Positions 37,829-45,849 of a stretch of DNA of 64,000 nucleotides are shown piece by piece. Numbering within the stretch: position 1 is the stretch's first letter; every line of letters begins with the position of its first letter. Position numbers and translations under genes: made by a program. The stretch is from Epilithonimonas arachidiradicis (lineage in GTDB: Bacteria > Bacteroidota > Bacteroidia > Flavobacteriales > Weeksellaceae). The stretch covers positions 248,001 to 312,000 of the forward strand of contig NZ_RAQH01000003.1 of NCBI RefSeq assembly GCF_003610695.1, given 5' to 3'. Under the pieces are notes generated by a model that was not told the DNA's origin, made no database searches, and was given only the letters and a program-made list of their open reading frames with translations.

Positions 37829-37906
37829 GCAGCTTAATCCGTCTTCCACTCCCGCTTTTTTGTTCCGCTTTGCTCCACAAAAAGAGCTCCGTTCAAGCCG
37901 GGCTGC
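37829..37906 (+). repeat. GCAGC-ended interspersed repeat, copy 2
   Basis: Arms GCAGCTTAATCCGTCTTCCA and TTCAAGCCGGGCTGC with a short loop (CCGCTTTTTTG...CCACAAAAAG). It is preceded by TTATTTGGG, shared with the copies at 44239 and 59763. Confidence 0.8.
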
Positions 37907-37998
37907 GAGATTCAGCATAAAAACAAATTTTACCATTAAAGACAATATGGGTTATTCTTTAGATTTAGAATTTTAATAAAGAAAATAAAAATAGCAAA

Positions 37999-38071
37999 AG
38001 CTCCGTAGGAGCGAACTGTTAATAGCCAATATATAAGATAAGCCATCAAGCCTCGTAGAGGCGACCTGTTA
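37999..38071 (+). repeat. Short palindrome pair CTCCGTAGGAG and CCTCGTAGAGG, copy 2
   Basis: Same order and trailing CTGTTAA words as at 22247-22327. With the GCAGC repeat it fills the 294-bp gap before the GH10 gene. Confidence 0.72.
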
Positions 38072-38103
38072 AAGTTTCAGGATAATTAATAAAAAAATTA
38101 ACA

Positions 38104-39225
38104 ATGAAAAAAATAGCCGCATTATTAGGAATTTTAGCCTTGACCGTTTCCTGCAAAACAGCAAGTTCGGCATCCTCAAAAGATTCCCTGAAAGATGCCT
38201 ACAAAAATAAATTCTACATCGGAACCGCAATGAGCCTTCCGCAAATTGACGGTACTGATGTGAAATCGGATGAAATCATCAAAAAGCAATTCAATTCCAT
38301 TGTTGCGGAAAACTGTATGAAATCAATGTTTATCCAACCTCAGGAAGGAAAATTCTTCTTTGGTGATGCCGATAAATTCGTGGAATTCGGAGAAAAAAAT
38401 AAAATGTTCATCATCGGTCATACACTGATTTGGCATTCACAATTACCAAGATGGTTTTTCGTGGACAAGGACGGAAAAGATGTTTCGCCCGAAGTTCTGA
38501 AACAGAGAATGAAAAGCCATATTTCAACGTTGGTCGGCAGATACAAAGGTCGTGTAAAAGGTTGGGATGTGGTAAACGAAGCGATTATGGAAGACGGAAC
38601 ATACCGCAAAAGCAAATTTTACGAAATTCTCGGCGAAGAATTCATTCCACTCGCTTTCCAATATGCGCAGGAAGCTGACCCGAATGCCGAACTCTATTAC
38701 AACGATTACAACGAATGGTTTCCGGAAAAAGTAAAAACCGTTACCAAAATTGTTAAAAATCTAAAATCCAGAGGAATTCGCATTGATGGAGTCGGAATGC
38801 AAACCCACGTAGGATTAGACAATCCAAAACTGGAAGAATACGAAAAAGCAATCACAGATTACGCAGCGGCCGGAGTAAAAGTCAATGTTACCGAAATGGA
38901 AATCAGCGCTCTTCCTTCACCTTGGGGAACTTCTGCCAACGTTTCCGACAAAGTAGAATATGAAGCAAAAATGAATCCTTACACCAAAGGATTACCTGAA
39001 AATGTGACGAAAGAGTGGGAAAACCGCTATCTCGATTTCTTCAGACTGTTCCTGAAACATCAGGATAAAATAAGACGAGTGACTTTGTGGGGCGTTACCG
39101 ACAATCAATCCTGGAAAAACGATTTCCCTGTAAAAGGCAGAACCGATTATCCGCTGCCATTCGACAGAAATTACCAGGCAAAACCAGTTGTAGAGAAATT
39201 AATTCAATTAACGAAAGAAAAATAA
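38104..39225 (+). CDS. GH10 endo-1,4-beta-xylanase, lipoprotein
   Basis: This is a 373-residue single-domain GH10 enzyme with a lipoprotein signal (lipobox cysteine C17 in TVSC). The catalytic acid/base is E159 (WDVVNEAIM) and the nucleophile E264 (NVTEMEI), with the family's [12 protein letters not shown] segment. It hydrolyses the xylan backbone. Having no binding module and a lipid anchor, it probably works on the cell surface or in the periplasm on already-shortened chains. The preceding gap holds only repeats and no clear promoter. Confidence 0.94.
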   Translation: MKKIAALLGILALTVSCKTASSASSKDSLKDAYKNKFYIGTAMSLPQIDGTDVKSDEIIKKQFNSIVAENCMKSMFIQPQEGKFFFGDADKFVEFGEKNKMFIIGHTLIWHSQLPRWFFVDKDGKDVSPEVLKQRMKSHISTLVGRYKGRVKGWDVVNEAIMEDGTYRKSKFYEILGEEFIPLAFQYAQEADPNAELYYNDYNEWFPEKVKTVTKIVKNLKSRGIRIDGVGMQTHVGLDNPKLEEYEKAITDYAAAGVKVNVTEMEISALPSPWGTSANVSDKVEYEAKMNPYTKGLPENVTKEWENRYLDFFRLFLKHQDKIRRVTLWGVTDNQSWKNDFPVKGRTDYPLPFDRNYQAKPVVEKLIQLTKEK

Positions 39226-39230
39226 TTATT

Positions 39231-39371
39231 AAACCACAAAAGTAACAAAAGACTTACTTTACAGTTAAGAGCATCAAAAGAACAAAAAAGCAAAACGTCT
39301 ACTGCGGCTTCCTTTTTTGAACTTTTGATTAGCTAAAATTTTCAATCATTTCTTTTGTGTCTTTTGTGGTT
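39231..39371 (+). repeat. ACCACAAAAG-type inverted repeat between GH10 and GH43
   Basis: Arms AACCACAAAAGTAACAAAAG (39231-39252) and TCTTTTGTGTCTTTTGTGG (39351-39371) bracket about 100 bp. It belongs to the same sequence family as the two copies at 45509-45673. Confidence 0.72.
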
Positions 39372-39411
39372 AAAAAATAAAATCTATTATCTAAATATCT
39401 AAACTATAAAA

Positions 39412-40386
39412 ATGAACAAAGCAAAATACCTTTTCCCAAGCGATTATATGGCAGACCCTTCCGTACACGTTTTTGAAGGGAAACTTTACATTTATCCATC
39501 ACACGACCGTGAAAGTGGCATTGAAGAAAACGACAACGGCGACCATTTCGATATGAACGACTATCACGTTTTCTCCCTTGATGATGTGGAAAATGGCGAA
39601 GTTACGGACCACGGCGTTGTCCTTTCGGTGAAGGATATTCCTTGGTCAGGGAGACAGTTATGGGATTGCGATGTAGCTTTCAAAAATGGCAAATATTATA
39701 TGTATTTCCCTTTGAAAGATAAGAACGATATTTTCAGAATCGGGGTTGCGGTGAGCGATAAACCTTACGGACCATTCGTTCCTGAAAAACATCCGATGAT
39801 GGGAAGTTACAGCATAGACCCTTGTCTTTTTGAGGATAACGGAAAGCATTATATGTATTTTGGAGGAATCTGGGGCGGACAATTGCAACGTTACAGAAAT
39901 AACAAAGCATTGGAATCTGCCATCCTTCCTGCCGATAATGAGCCTGCCATTTCATCAAAAGTCGTAGCTTTAAGTAATGATATGCTGGAATTTGGCGAAG
40001 AACCGAAAGATGTCGTGATTTTGGACGAAAACGGAAATCCTTTGCTTCACGGTGACAAACACCGTTTTTTTGAAGCATCCTGGATGCATAAATACAATGG
40101 AAAATATTACTTTTCTTATTCCACTGGAGACACGCATTTGATTTGTTATGCAACAGGCGATAATCCTTACGGTCCGTTTACTTTTCAGGGCGAAATTTTA
40201 ACGCCTGTTGTAGGTTGGACCACGCATCACAGCATTGTGGAATTTAAAGGGAAATGGTATCTGTTTTTCCACGATTCTGTTCCAAGCGGCGGAAGAACGT
40301 GGTTAAGAAGTATGAAGGTTATTGAAATTGAATACGATAACGACGGTAAAATCAAAACGATTGAAGGCTTGGAAGACAATCAATAA
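39412..40386 (+). CDS. Cytoplasmic GH43 beta-xylosidase/alpha-L-arabinofuranosidase
   Basis: This 324-residue single-domain GH43 protein has no signal peptide, unlike the secreted GH43 genes at the left end. The catalytic acids appear in YMADPSVHVFEG (base), SIDPCLFEDNGKHYMYFGG (modulator) and FFEASWMHKYNGKYYF (acid). It probably hydrolyses imported xylobiose or arabinoxylo-oligosaccharides in the cytoplasm, in line with the GPH transporter at 36355. It is more distant from the other GH43 proteins than they are from each other and lacks CBM6. Confidence 0.9.
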   Translation: MNKAKYLFPSDYMADPSVHVFEGKLYIYPSHDRESGIEENDNGDHFDMNDYHVFSLDDVENGEVTDHGVVLSVKDIPWSGRQLWDCDVAFKNGKYYMYFPLKDKNDIFRIGVAVSDKPYGPFVPEKHPMMGSYSIDPCLFEDNGKHYMYFGGIWGGQLQRYRNNKALESAILPADNEPAISSKVVALSNDMLEFGEEPKDVVILDENGNPLLHGDKHRFFEASWMHKYNGKYYFSYSTGDTHLICYATGDNPYGPFTFQGEILTPVVGWTTHHSIVEFKGKWYLFFHDSVPSGGRTWLRSMKVIEIEYDNDGKIKTIEGLEDNQ

Positions 40387-40440
40387 CTTCTACAACTTTG
40401 TCAAAGTTCAAAACTTTGACAAAGATTTTTTCATTAAAGA

Positions 40441-40551
40441 GAACCCGAAGGGTTCAACAAAAGTAGCCGTAGGTGAAACCTATGGAATATTAAAGATAAA
40501 GACCGAACCCGAAGGGTTCAACATCAATAGGCGTAGGTAGAACCTATGGAA
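40441..40551 (+). repeat. Two tandem GAACCCGAAGGGTTC repeat units
   Basis: Units at 40441-40487 and 40505-40551 share GAACCCGAAGGGTTCAACA and the later GTAGGT-GAACCTATGGAA words. A spurious open frame (40322-40540) runs through them. Confidence 0.75.
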
Positions 40552-40573
40552 TTTAAAGCAAAAATTTAAAATA

Positions 40574-42604
40574 ATGCAACATTTCCGACATTACATATTA
40601 CTGTTTCTAATCCTTCCGTTAATAGCTTTTGCTGAAGACGGAAGTCAGTTATGGCTGAGATATCCGGTAAATCCAAAGCCAAGAAATATTGTGAATTCCA
40701 ACAGTAAAAGTCCTACCATTGAAATCGCTAAAAAGGAACTCAATCAACATTGGGCAGGACAAGCTGTTGATTTAAAGATTGACAAATTTCCGGAAAATTA
40801 TAAAGACGGATATAAGATCGTTTCTACTCCGAAAAAAATCAGCATTTTGGCAAAAACAGACTTAGGATTGTTGTACGGAAGCTATCATCTGTTGAATTTA
40901 CAGCAGCAGAAAGCCGATTTTTCTAATCTGAAACTTGAAGAAAAACCTTCCTATGATGTAAGAATTCTTAACCATTGGGACAATCTCGACGGAACCATTG
41001 AACGTGGTTATGCCGGCCATTCGCTTTGGAAGTGGGAAGACTTACCTAATAAACTTTCGCCGAGATACGAAGAATATGCAAGAGCCAACGCATCCATCGG
41101 AATCAACGCAACAGTTCTTAATAATGTAAATGCTTCACCGAATATGCTTCGTGAAGATTATCTTAAAAAAGTCAAAGTTTTAGCTGATATTTTCAGACCT
41201 TACGGAATCAAAGTTTATCTGTCTGTCAATTTTTCTTCACCAAAAGTTTTGGGCGGATTACAGAATTCGGACCCGTTGAATCAGGATGTTCAGAAATGGT
41301 GGAAAGATAAAGCGGCAGAAATTTACAAACTGATTCCTGATTTCGGAGGTTTTTTGGTAAAAGCCAATTCCGAAGGCCAGCCCGGACCGCAGGATTACGG
41401 AAGAACGCACGCAGACGGAGCCAATATGATGGCAGATGTTTTGAAACCTTATGGCGGAATCGTGATGTGGAGAGCATTTGTTTACAGTCCAAGCAAAGAA
41501 GACCGTGCGAAACAGGCACATCTGGAATTTGTTCCTTTAGATGGAAAATTCAAAGACAATGTCATTATTCAGATTAAAAACGGACCTATAGACTTTCAAC
41601 CGAGAGAAGCATTCAATCCACTATTCGGAGCATTGAGAAAAACTTCAGAAATGGTCGAATTTCAGATTACTCAGGAATATTTGGGACAGGCTAATCATCT
41701 GGTTTTTCTGGCACCGTTATTCAAAGAAACGTTGGACAGTGATACTTTTTCGGATGGGAAAGGTTCTACGATTGCTAAAATTACAGACGGAACCTTACGA
41801 CCTGCAAAACTGACGGCCATTTCCGCTGTTGCCAATATAGGAGAAGATAAAAACTGGACGGGGCATCACTTTGCACAGGCCAATTGGTACGCTTTCGGAC
41901 GTCTGGCCTGGAATCACGATTTGTCATCAAAACAGATTGCAGATGAATGGCTTAAAATGACTTTTACTAATAATAAAGACTTCGTAAATCCAGTCAAAGA
42001 AATAATGCTTACTTCACGTGAAACTGCCGTAGATTATATGATGCCGCTAGGTCTTCACCACATTTTTGCCGGCGGACACCATTACGGTCCGGAACCGTGG
42101 GGCGATTACAAAGGCGGAAGACCCGATTGGTCACCGGTTTATTATCATCAGGCTAATGCAGAAGGAATCGGATTCGACAGAACAAAAACCGGAAGCAATG
42201 CGGTTTCGCAATATTTTCCACCGCTTAACGAAATATATAATAACATTAAAACAACTCCAGAAAATTTGATTCTATGGTTTCATCACGTTCCTTGGGATTA
42301 CAGGATGAAAGACGGAAAAACCCTTTGGGATGAGCTGTGCTATAAATATGATTTGGGTGTCCACGAAATGAGAGATTATCAGAAAACCTGGGACAAAATG
42401 CAAGCTTATATTGATCAGCAAAGGTTTTCTGAGGTTCAGGATAAACTGAAAATTCAGGCAAAAGATGCCGTTTGGTGGAAAGATGCGTGTCTATTGTATT
42501 TTCAGACCTTTTCCAAAAGACCAATTCCGTCTGATATCGAAAAACCTGTTCACCAGCTTGAGGATTTAAAGAAAATCAAGCTCAATATGGGACATCATAA
42601 TTAA
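40574..42604 (+). CDS. GH67 alpha-glucuronidase
   Basis: This 676-residue protein has an N-terminal signal sequence (about 1-20, LIAFA). The three family carboxylates are present: the acid E267 (KANSEGQPGP) and the base pair D340 (GPIDFQP) and E368 (QITQEYLG). The spacings of 73 and 28 residues equal those of E292, D365 and E393 in Cellvibrio GlcA67A. GH67 removes (4-O-methyl)glucuronic acid only from the non-reducing terminal xylose of oligosaccharides. It complements the GH115 enzyme, giving this locus both routes for uronic acid removal. Confidence 0.95.
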   Translation: MQHFRHYILLFLILPLIAFAEDGSQLWLRYPVNPKPRNIVNSNSKSPTIEIAKKELNQHWAGQAVDLKIDKFPENYKDGYKIVSTPKKISILAKTDLGLLYGSYHLLNLQQQKADFSNLKLEEKPSYDVRILNHWDNLDGTIERGYAGHSLWKWEDLPNKLSPRYEEYARANASIGINATVLNNVNASPNMLREDYLKKVKVLADIFRPYGIKVYLSVNFSSPKVLGGLQNSDPLNQDVQKWWKDKAAEIYKLIPDFGGFLVKANSEGQPGPQDYGRTHADGANMMADVLKPYGGIVMWRAFVYSPSKEDRAKQAHLEFVPLDGKFKDNVIIQIKNGPIDFQPREAFNPLFGALRKTSEMVEFQITQEYLGQANHLVFLAPLFKETLDSDTFSDGKGSTIAKITDGTLRPAKLTAISAVANIGEDKNWTGHHFAQANWYAFGRLAWNHDLSSKQIADEWLKMTFTNNKDFVNPVKEIMLTSRETAVDYMMPLGLHHIFAGGHHYGPEPWGDYKGGRPDWSPVYYHQANAEGIGFDRTKTGSNAVSQYFPPLNEIYNNIKTTPENLILWFHHVPWDYRMKDGKTLWDELCYKYDLGVHEMRDYQKTWDKMQAYIDQQRFSEVQDKLKIQAKDAVWWKDACLLYFQTFSKRPIPSDIEKPVHQLEDLKKIKLNMGHHN

Positions 42605-42621
42605 TCAATCCATTTAAACTT

Positions 42622-42668
42622 AAACAAATAACTTTCTGAATCTTTTTGAGACAGGAAGTTGTTTGTTT
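42622..42668 (+). terminator. Terminator after GH67
   Basis: A 17-bp stem (42622-42638 with 42652-42668) containing two G-T wobbles, with a T-rich 3' arm, 17 bp after the GH67 stop. Confidence 0.8.
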
Positions 42669-42674
42669 TATAAA

Positions 42675-42697
42675 TTAAGTGTAAATTTAACACTTAA
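42675..42697 (+). promoter_or_regulatory. Putative AraR/NrtR operator, aldolase site
   Basis: The most symmetric copy: TTAAGTGT-N7-ACACTTAA, a perfect 8-bp inverted repeat ending 21 bp before the aldolase start codon. The position so close to the gene suggests it lies downstream of, or overlaps, the promoter and would act by blocking transcription. Confidence 0.72.
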
Positions 42698-42718
42698 ATA
42701 AAATTAATAATATAATCT

Positions 42719-43372
42719 ATGAAATTTTTTATTGACACTGCCAATCTTGATCAGATAAGAGAAGCTCAGGATCTGGGAATTCTCGATGGCGTTACAACCA
42801 ATCCGTCCCTGATGGCAAAAGAAGGAATCAGCGGGAAAGAAGCTATTTTGAAGCATTACAAAGATATTTGTGAAATTGTAGATGGCGATATTTCGGCAGA
42901 AGTCCTTTCCACAACTTATGACGAAATGATCAAAGAAGGCGAGGAATTGGCAGCCATCCATCCGAATATCGTGGTAAAAGTTCCCATCATCAAAGACGGA
43001 ATCAAAGCCATCAAATATTTTTCGCAAAAAGGAATCAGAACCAACTGTACCCTGATTTTCTCAGCCGGACAGGCTCTTTTAGCAGCAAAAGCAGGAGCAA
43101 CTTATGTGTCACCATTCTTAGGAAGGCTGGATGATGTTTCCACAGACGGTCTTCATTTAATCCAGGAAATCAGAACCATTTTTGATAATTATGGTTTTGA
43201 AACCGAGATTCTTGCGGCATCTGTCCGTCACGCAATGCACATCATCAACTGTGCGAAAATCGGCGCCGATGTCGTGACGTGTCCACTGCCACCGATTTTG
43301 TCTTTGCTTAATCATCCTTTAACAGCAAGCGGTCTGGAGCAGTTCATCAAAGACTCACAAAAAATGCAATAA
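42719..43372 (+). CDS. Fructose-6-phosphate aldolase/transaldolase (TalC type)
   Basis: This 217-residue short transaldolase-family protein begins [16 protein letters not shown] with the family motif [12 protein letters not shown]. The Schiff-base lysine is K87 in VVKVPI, matching K85 of E. coli FsaA. Proteins of this length act as transaldolase or fructose-6-phosphate aldolase; sequence alone does not settle which. With the split transketolase that follows after 4 bp it would carry pentose phosphates from xylose and arabinose into glycolysis. The operator upstream ties it to the arabinose regulator. Confidence 0.9.
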   Translation: MKFFIDTANLDQIREAQDLGILDGVTTNPSLMAKEGISGKEAILKHYKDICEIVDGDISAEVLSTTYDEMIKEGEELAAIHPNIVVKVPIIKDGIKAIKYFSQKGIRTNCTLIFSAGQALLAAKAGATYVSPFLGRLDDVSTDGLHLIQEIRTIFDNYGFETEILAASVRHAMHIINCAKIGADVVTCPLPPILSLLNHPLTASGLEQFIKDSQKMQ

Positions 43373-43376
43373 AAAT

Positions 43377-44222
43377 ATGCACGATATTTCAAAACTAAAA
43401 AGTATCGCTTCTCAGGTCAGAAGAGATATTGTAAGAATGGTTCACGCCTGCCAGTCGGGGCATCCGGGAGGTTCATTAGGATGCACAGATTTTCTTGTAG
43501 CTCTTTATTTTGATGCAATGAATAGAAAAGAAGGCTTCGATATGACAGGAAAAGACGAAGATGTCTTTTACCTTTCCAATGGTCATATTTCTCCTGTTTT
43601 TTACAGCGTTTTGGCGCACGCAGGATATTTCGACAAATCTGAGCTGGCAACTTTCAGAAAGCTGAATTCCAGATTGCAGGGACATCCGACGACGCACGAG
43701 CATCTTCCCGGAGTTCGTATTGCTTCCGGTTCGCTTGGACAGGGAATGTCCGTTGCCATCGGTCACGCAGTAGGTAAAAAATTAGATAAAGATCCGAATC
43801 TCGTTTTCAGTCTTCACGGCGATGGCGAATTACAGGAAGGGCAGAACTGGGAAGCCATTATGTACGCTTCTCACAACAAAGTTGATAATCTCATCGCAAC
43901 GGTCGATTACAACGGTCAGCAGATTGACGGTCCAACATCCAAAGTACTTTCTCTCGGAAATCTTAAAACCAAATTCGAAGCCTTTGACTGGAAAGTACTT
44001 GAGGTAGAAAACGGAAACGATATGGAAGAAATTCTGAAAGTTCTGGACGAAGCCAAATCTTTAACAAGGAAAGGTCAGCCGATTTGTATTCTCCTGAAAA
44101 CGGAAATGGGTTACGGTGTCGATTATATGATGGGAACTCACGCGTGGCACGGGAAAGCACCGAATGACGAGCAATTACAAAAAGCTTTAGATCAACTCGA
44201 GGAAACTTTAGGTGATTATTAA
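43377..44222 (+). CDS. Transketolase, N-terminal (thiamine-diphosphate-binding) subunit
   Basis: The 281-residue protein corresponds to the first half of a classical transketolase. It includes HACQSGHPGGSLG, the GDGELQEGQNWEA thiamine-diphosphate motif and GHGWHGKAP-like MGTHAWHGKAPND near the end. The full enzyme needs the C-terminal half encoded at 44515. Split transketolases are common in archaea and several bacterial lineages. A 292-bp repeat-filled gap separates the two halves, an unusual arrangement for subunits that must be made together. Confidence 0.93.
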   Translation: MHDISKLKSIASQVRRDIVRMVHACQSGHPGGSLGCTDFLVALYFDAMNRKEGFDMTGKDEDVFYLSNGHISPVFYSVLAHAGYFDKSELATFRKLNSRLQGHPTTHEHLPGVRIASGSLGQGMSVAIGHAVGKKLDKDPNLVFSLHGDGELQEGQNWEAIMYASHNKVDNLIATVDYNGQQIDGPTSKVLSLGNLKTKFEAFDWKVLEVENGNDMEEILKVLDEAKSLTRKGQPICILLKTEMGYGVDYMMGTHAWHGKAPNDEQLQKALDQLEETLGDY

Positions 44223-44238
44223 TTTGAGAATTATTTGG

Positions 44239-44355
44239 GCAGCTTCATCCGTCTTCCGTTCCCGCTTTTTTGTGTCATTGCGAACGAAGTGAAGCAATCC
44301 ACAGAACGTTACAGCGCGCAATGCCACAAAAAGAGCTCCACTCAAGCCGGGCTGC
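44239..44355 (+). repeat. GCAGC-ended interspersed repeat, copy 3, with a nested palindrome
   Basis: Arms GCAGCTTCATCCGTCTTCCG and CTCAAGCCGGGCTGC as in the other copies. Here the loop between TTTTTTGTG and CCACAAAAAG contains an extra segment with CATTGCGAACGAAGTGAAGC and CGCGCAATG ends. This looks like one repeat family inserted into another. Confidence 0.78.
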
Positions 44356-44410
44356 GAGAGATTCGCCGTTCCCAAAAAAATAAATTATCGATAAAGTCAG
44401 AAGATTAAAT

Positions 44411-44488
44411 TTCTTAGCTGAGCGAAGCGCCTTTGCGAACGAAAAAATATCCTCAATAAGATAAAAAAATCTTTGCGCTCTTTGCGTT
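44411..44488 (+). repeat. CTTTGCG-type repeat, copy 4
   Basis: CTTAGCTGAGCGAAGCGCC then CTTTGCGCTCTTTGCG, ending 26 bp before the transketolase C-subunit start. The frame of that gene stays open leftwards into this repeat. Confidence 0.72.
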
Positions 44489-44514
44489 TAAAACAAAATC
44501 AACAGATTAATCAA

Positions 44515-45480
44515 ATGAAAAAATATACCTACACAGAAAAAAAAGACACCCGCAGCGGTTTCGGAGCCGGAATGGCAGAATTGGCCGATAAAAATCCCGA
44601 TGTTGTCGGACTTTGCGCTGACCTGATTGGCTCATTAAAATTTGAAAAATTCATCGAAAAAGCACCGGAAAGATTCTTCCAGGTCGGAATTGCAGAAGCC
44701 AATATGATTGGAATGGCAGCAGGTCTGGCAACGGAAGGCAAAATTCCGTTCACTGGAACATTTGCCAACTTTTCTACGGGAAGAGTTTACGACCAGATTC
44801 GCCAGTCAGTTGCTTACTCCGGAAAAAATGTGAAAATTTGTGCTTCCCACGCTGGCTTAACTTTAGGTGAAGACGGTGCTACTCATCAAATTTTGGAAGA
44901 TATCGGATTGATGAAAATGCTTCCCGGAATGACGGTCATCAACACTTGCGATTACAACCAGACCAAAGCGGCAACCATTGCGATTGCAGATTACAAAGGT
45001 CCGGTTTACTTGCGTTTCGGACGTCCCGTGATTCCTGTTTTCACCGATGAAAATCAGAAATTTGAAATCGGGAAAGCCTGGATGGTGAATGAAGGAAAAG
45101 ATGTTACGATCGTTGCAACAGGTCATTTGGTTTGGGAAGCCATCAAAGCCGGCGAAATTCTCGAAGAGCAGGGCATAGACGCAGAAATTATCAATATCCA
45201 CACCATTAAGCCATTGGATTCTGAAGCGATTTTAAAATCTGTAAAGAAAACAGGTTGTGTAGTTACGGCAGAAGAACACAATAGGCTCGGCGGATTAGGC
45301 GACAGCGTTGCACAGCTTCTGATTACAGAATATCTTGCACCTCAAGAATATATTGCCGTAAACGACAGTTTCGGAGAAAGTGGAACACCCGACCAGCTGA
45401 TGGAGAAATATGGTTTAACTGCAAATGATATTGTTGAAGCAGTGAAAAAAGTGATGAGCAGAAAATCAGAAAGTCTGTAA
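44515..45480 (+). CDS. Transketolase, C-terminal (pyrimidine-binding and C) subunit
   Basis: This is a 321-residue protein. The start at ATG 44515 (MKKYTYTEKKDTRSGFG) is preferred over an in-frame start at 44473 within the repeat. The second thiamine-diphosphate domain shows the catalytic glutamate region FQVGIAEANMIGMAAGLA. TSTGRVYD-like FSTGRVYDQIRQSVAYS and HAGLTLGEDGATHQ follow, and the C-terminal domain ends with EHNRLGGLGDSVAQLL. It partners the N-subunit at 43377. Confidence 0.92.
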   Translation: MKKYTYTEKKDTRSGFGAGMAELADKNPDVVGLCADLIGSLKFEKFIEKAPERFFQVGIAEANMIGMAAGLATEGKIPFTGTFANFSTGRVYDQIRQSVAYSGKNVKICASHAGLTLGEDGATHQILEDIGLMKMLPGMTVINTCDYNQTKAATIAIADYKGPVYLRFGRPVIPVFTDENQKFEIGKAWMVNEGKDVTIVATGHLVWEAIKAGEILEEQGIDAEIINIHTIKPLDSEAILKSVKKTGCVVTAEEHNRLGGLGDSVAQLLITEYLAPQEYIAVNDSFGESGTPDQLMEKYGLTANDIVEAVKKVMSRKSESL

Positions 45481-45508
45481 TATTGCATTGTTAGAAAATG
45501 CGTTTATT

Positions 45509-45673
45509 ACCACAAGGAACACGAAGTTCGCACAAAGGTCACAAGCTTTGTGCTCCTTGTGAATTCCTTTGTGCTCTTAGTGGTTAGAAAAGTGCTTGCA
45601 ATTGCGTTTATTTTAAACCACAAAGGTCACAAATTTTGTGCTCCTTGTGAATCTCTTTGTGCTCTTAGTGGTT
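45509..45673 (+). repeat. Two direct copies of an ACCAC...GTGGT palindromic repeat
   Basis: Copy A 45509-45587 and copy B 45617-45673 share TTTGTGCTCCTTGTGAAT and TTTGTGCTCTTAGTGGTTA. Each has inverted ACCAC/GTGGT ends. They occupy most of the 369-bp gap between the transketolase and galK. The rest of the gap (45681-45849) holds a stop-free stretch of unknown origin and AT-rich leader. Confidence 0.75.
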
Positions 45674-45849
45674 AAAAAGAAGGTCATCGAAACAGAAAAA
45701 GAAGAAGGTCTCGGTTATCAATATGAAATCCGTCACGCCACCAACAGTCTTCTCCGATTGAGCAGGACAGTCACCTGAACAGAAAACCGTAACTTTAATC
45801 AAAATTTAAAAATTTAAACTTTCCCATCAAAATATAATTTGCAGATTTT

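Noticed and set aside
40322-40540. Open frame of 72 codons before GH67
   Set aside because: It starts inside the GH43 gene and continues through tandem repeat units, so it is a by-product of those repeats.
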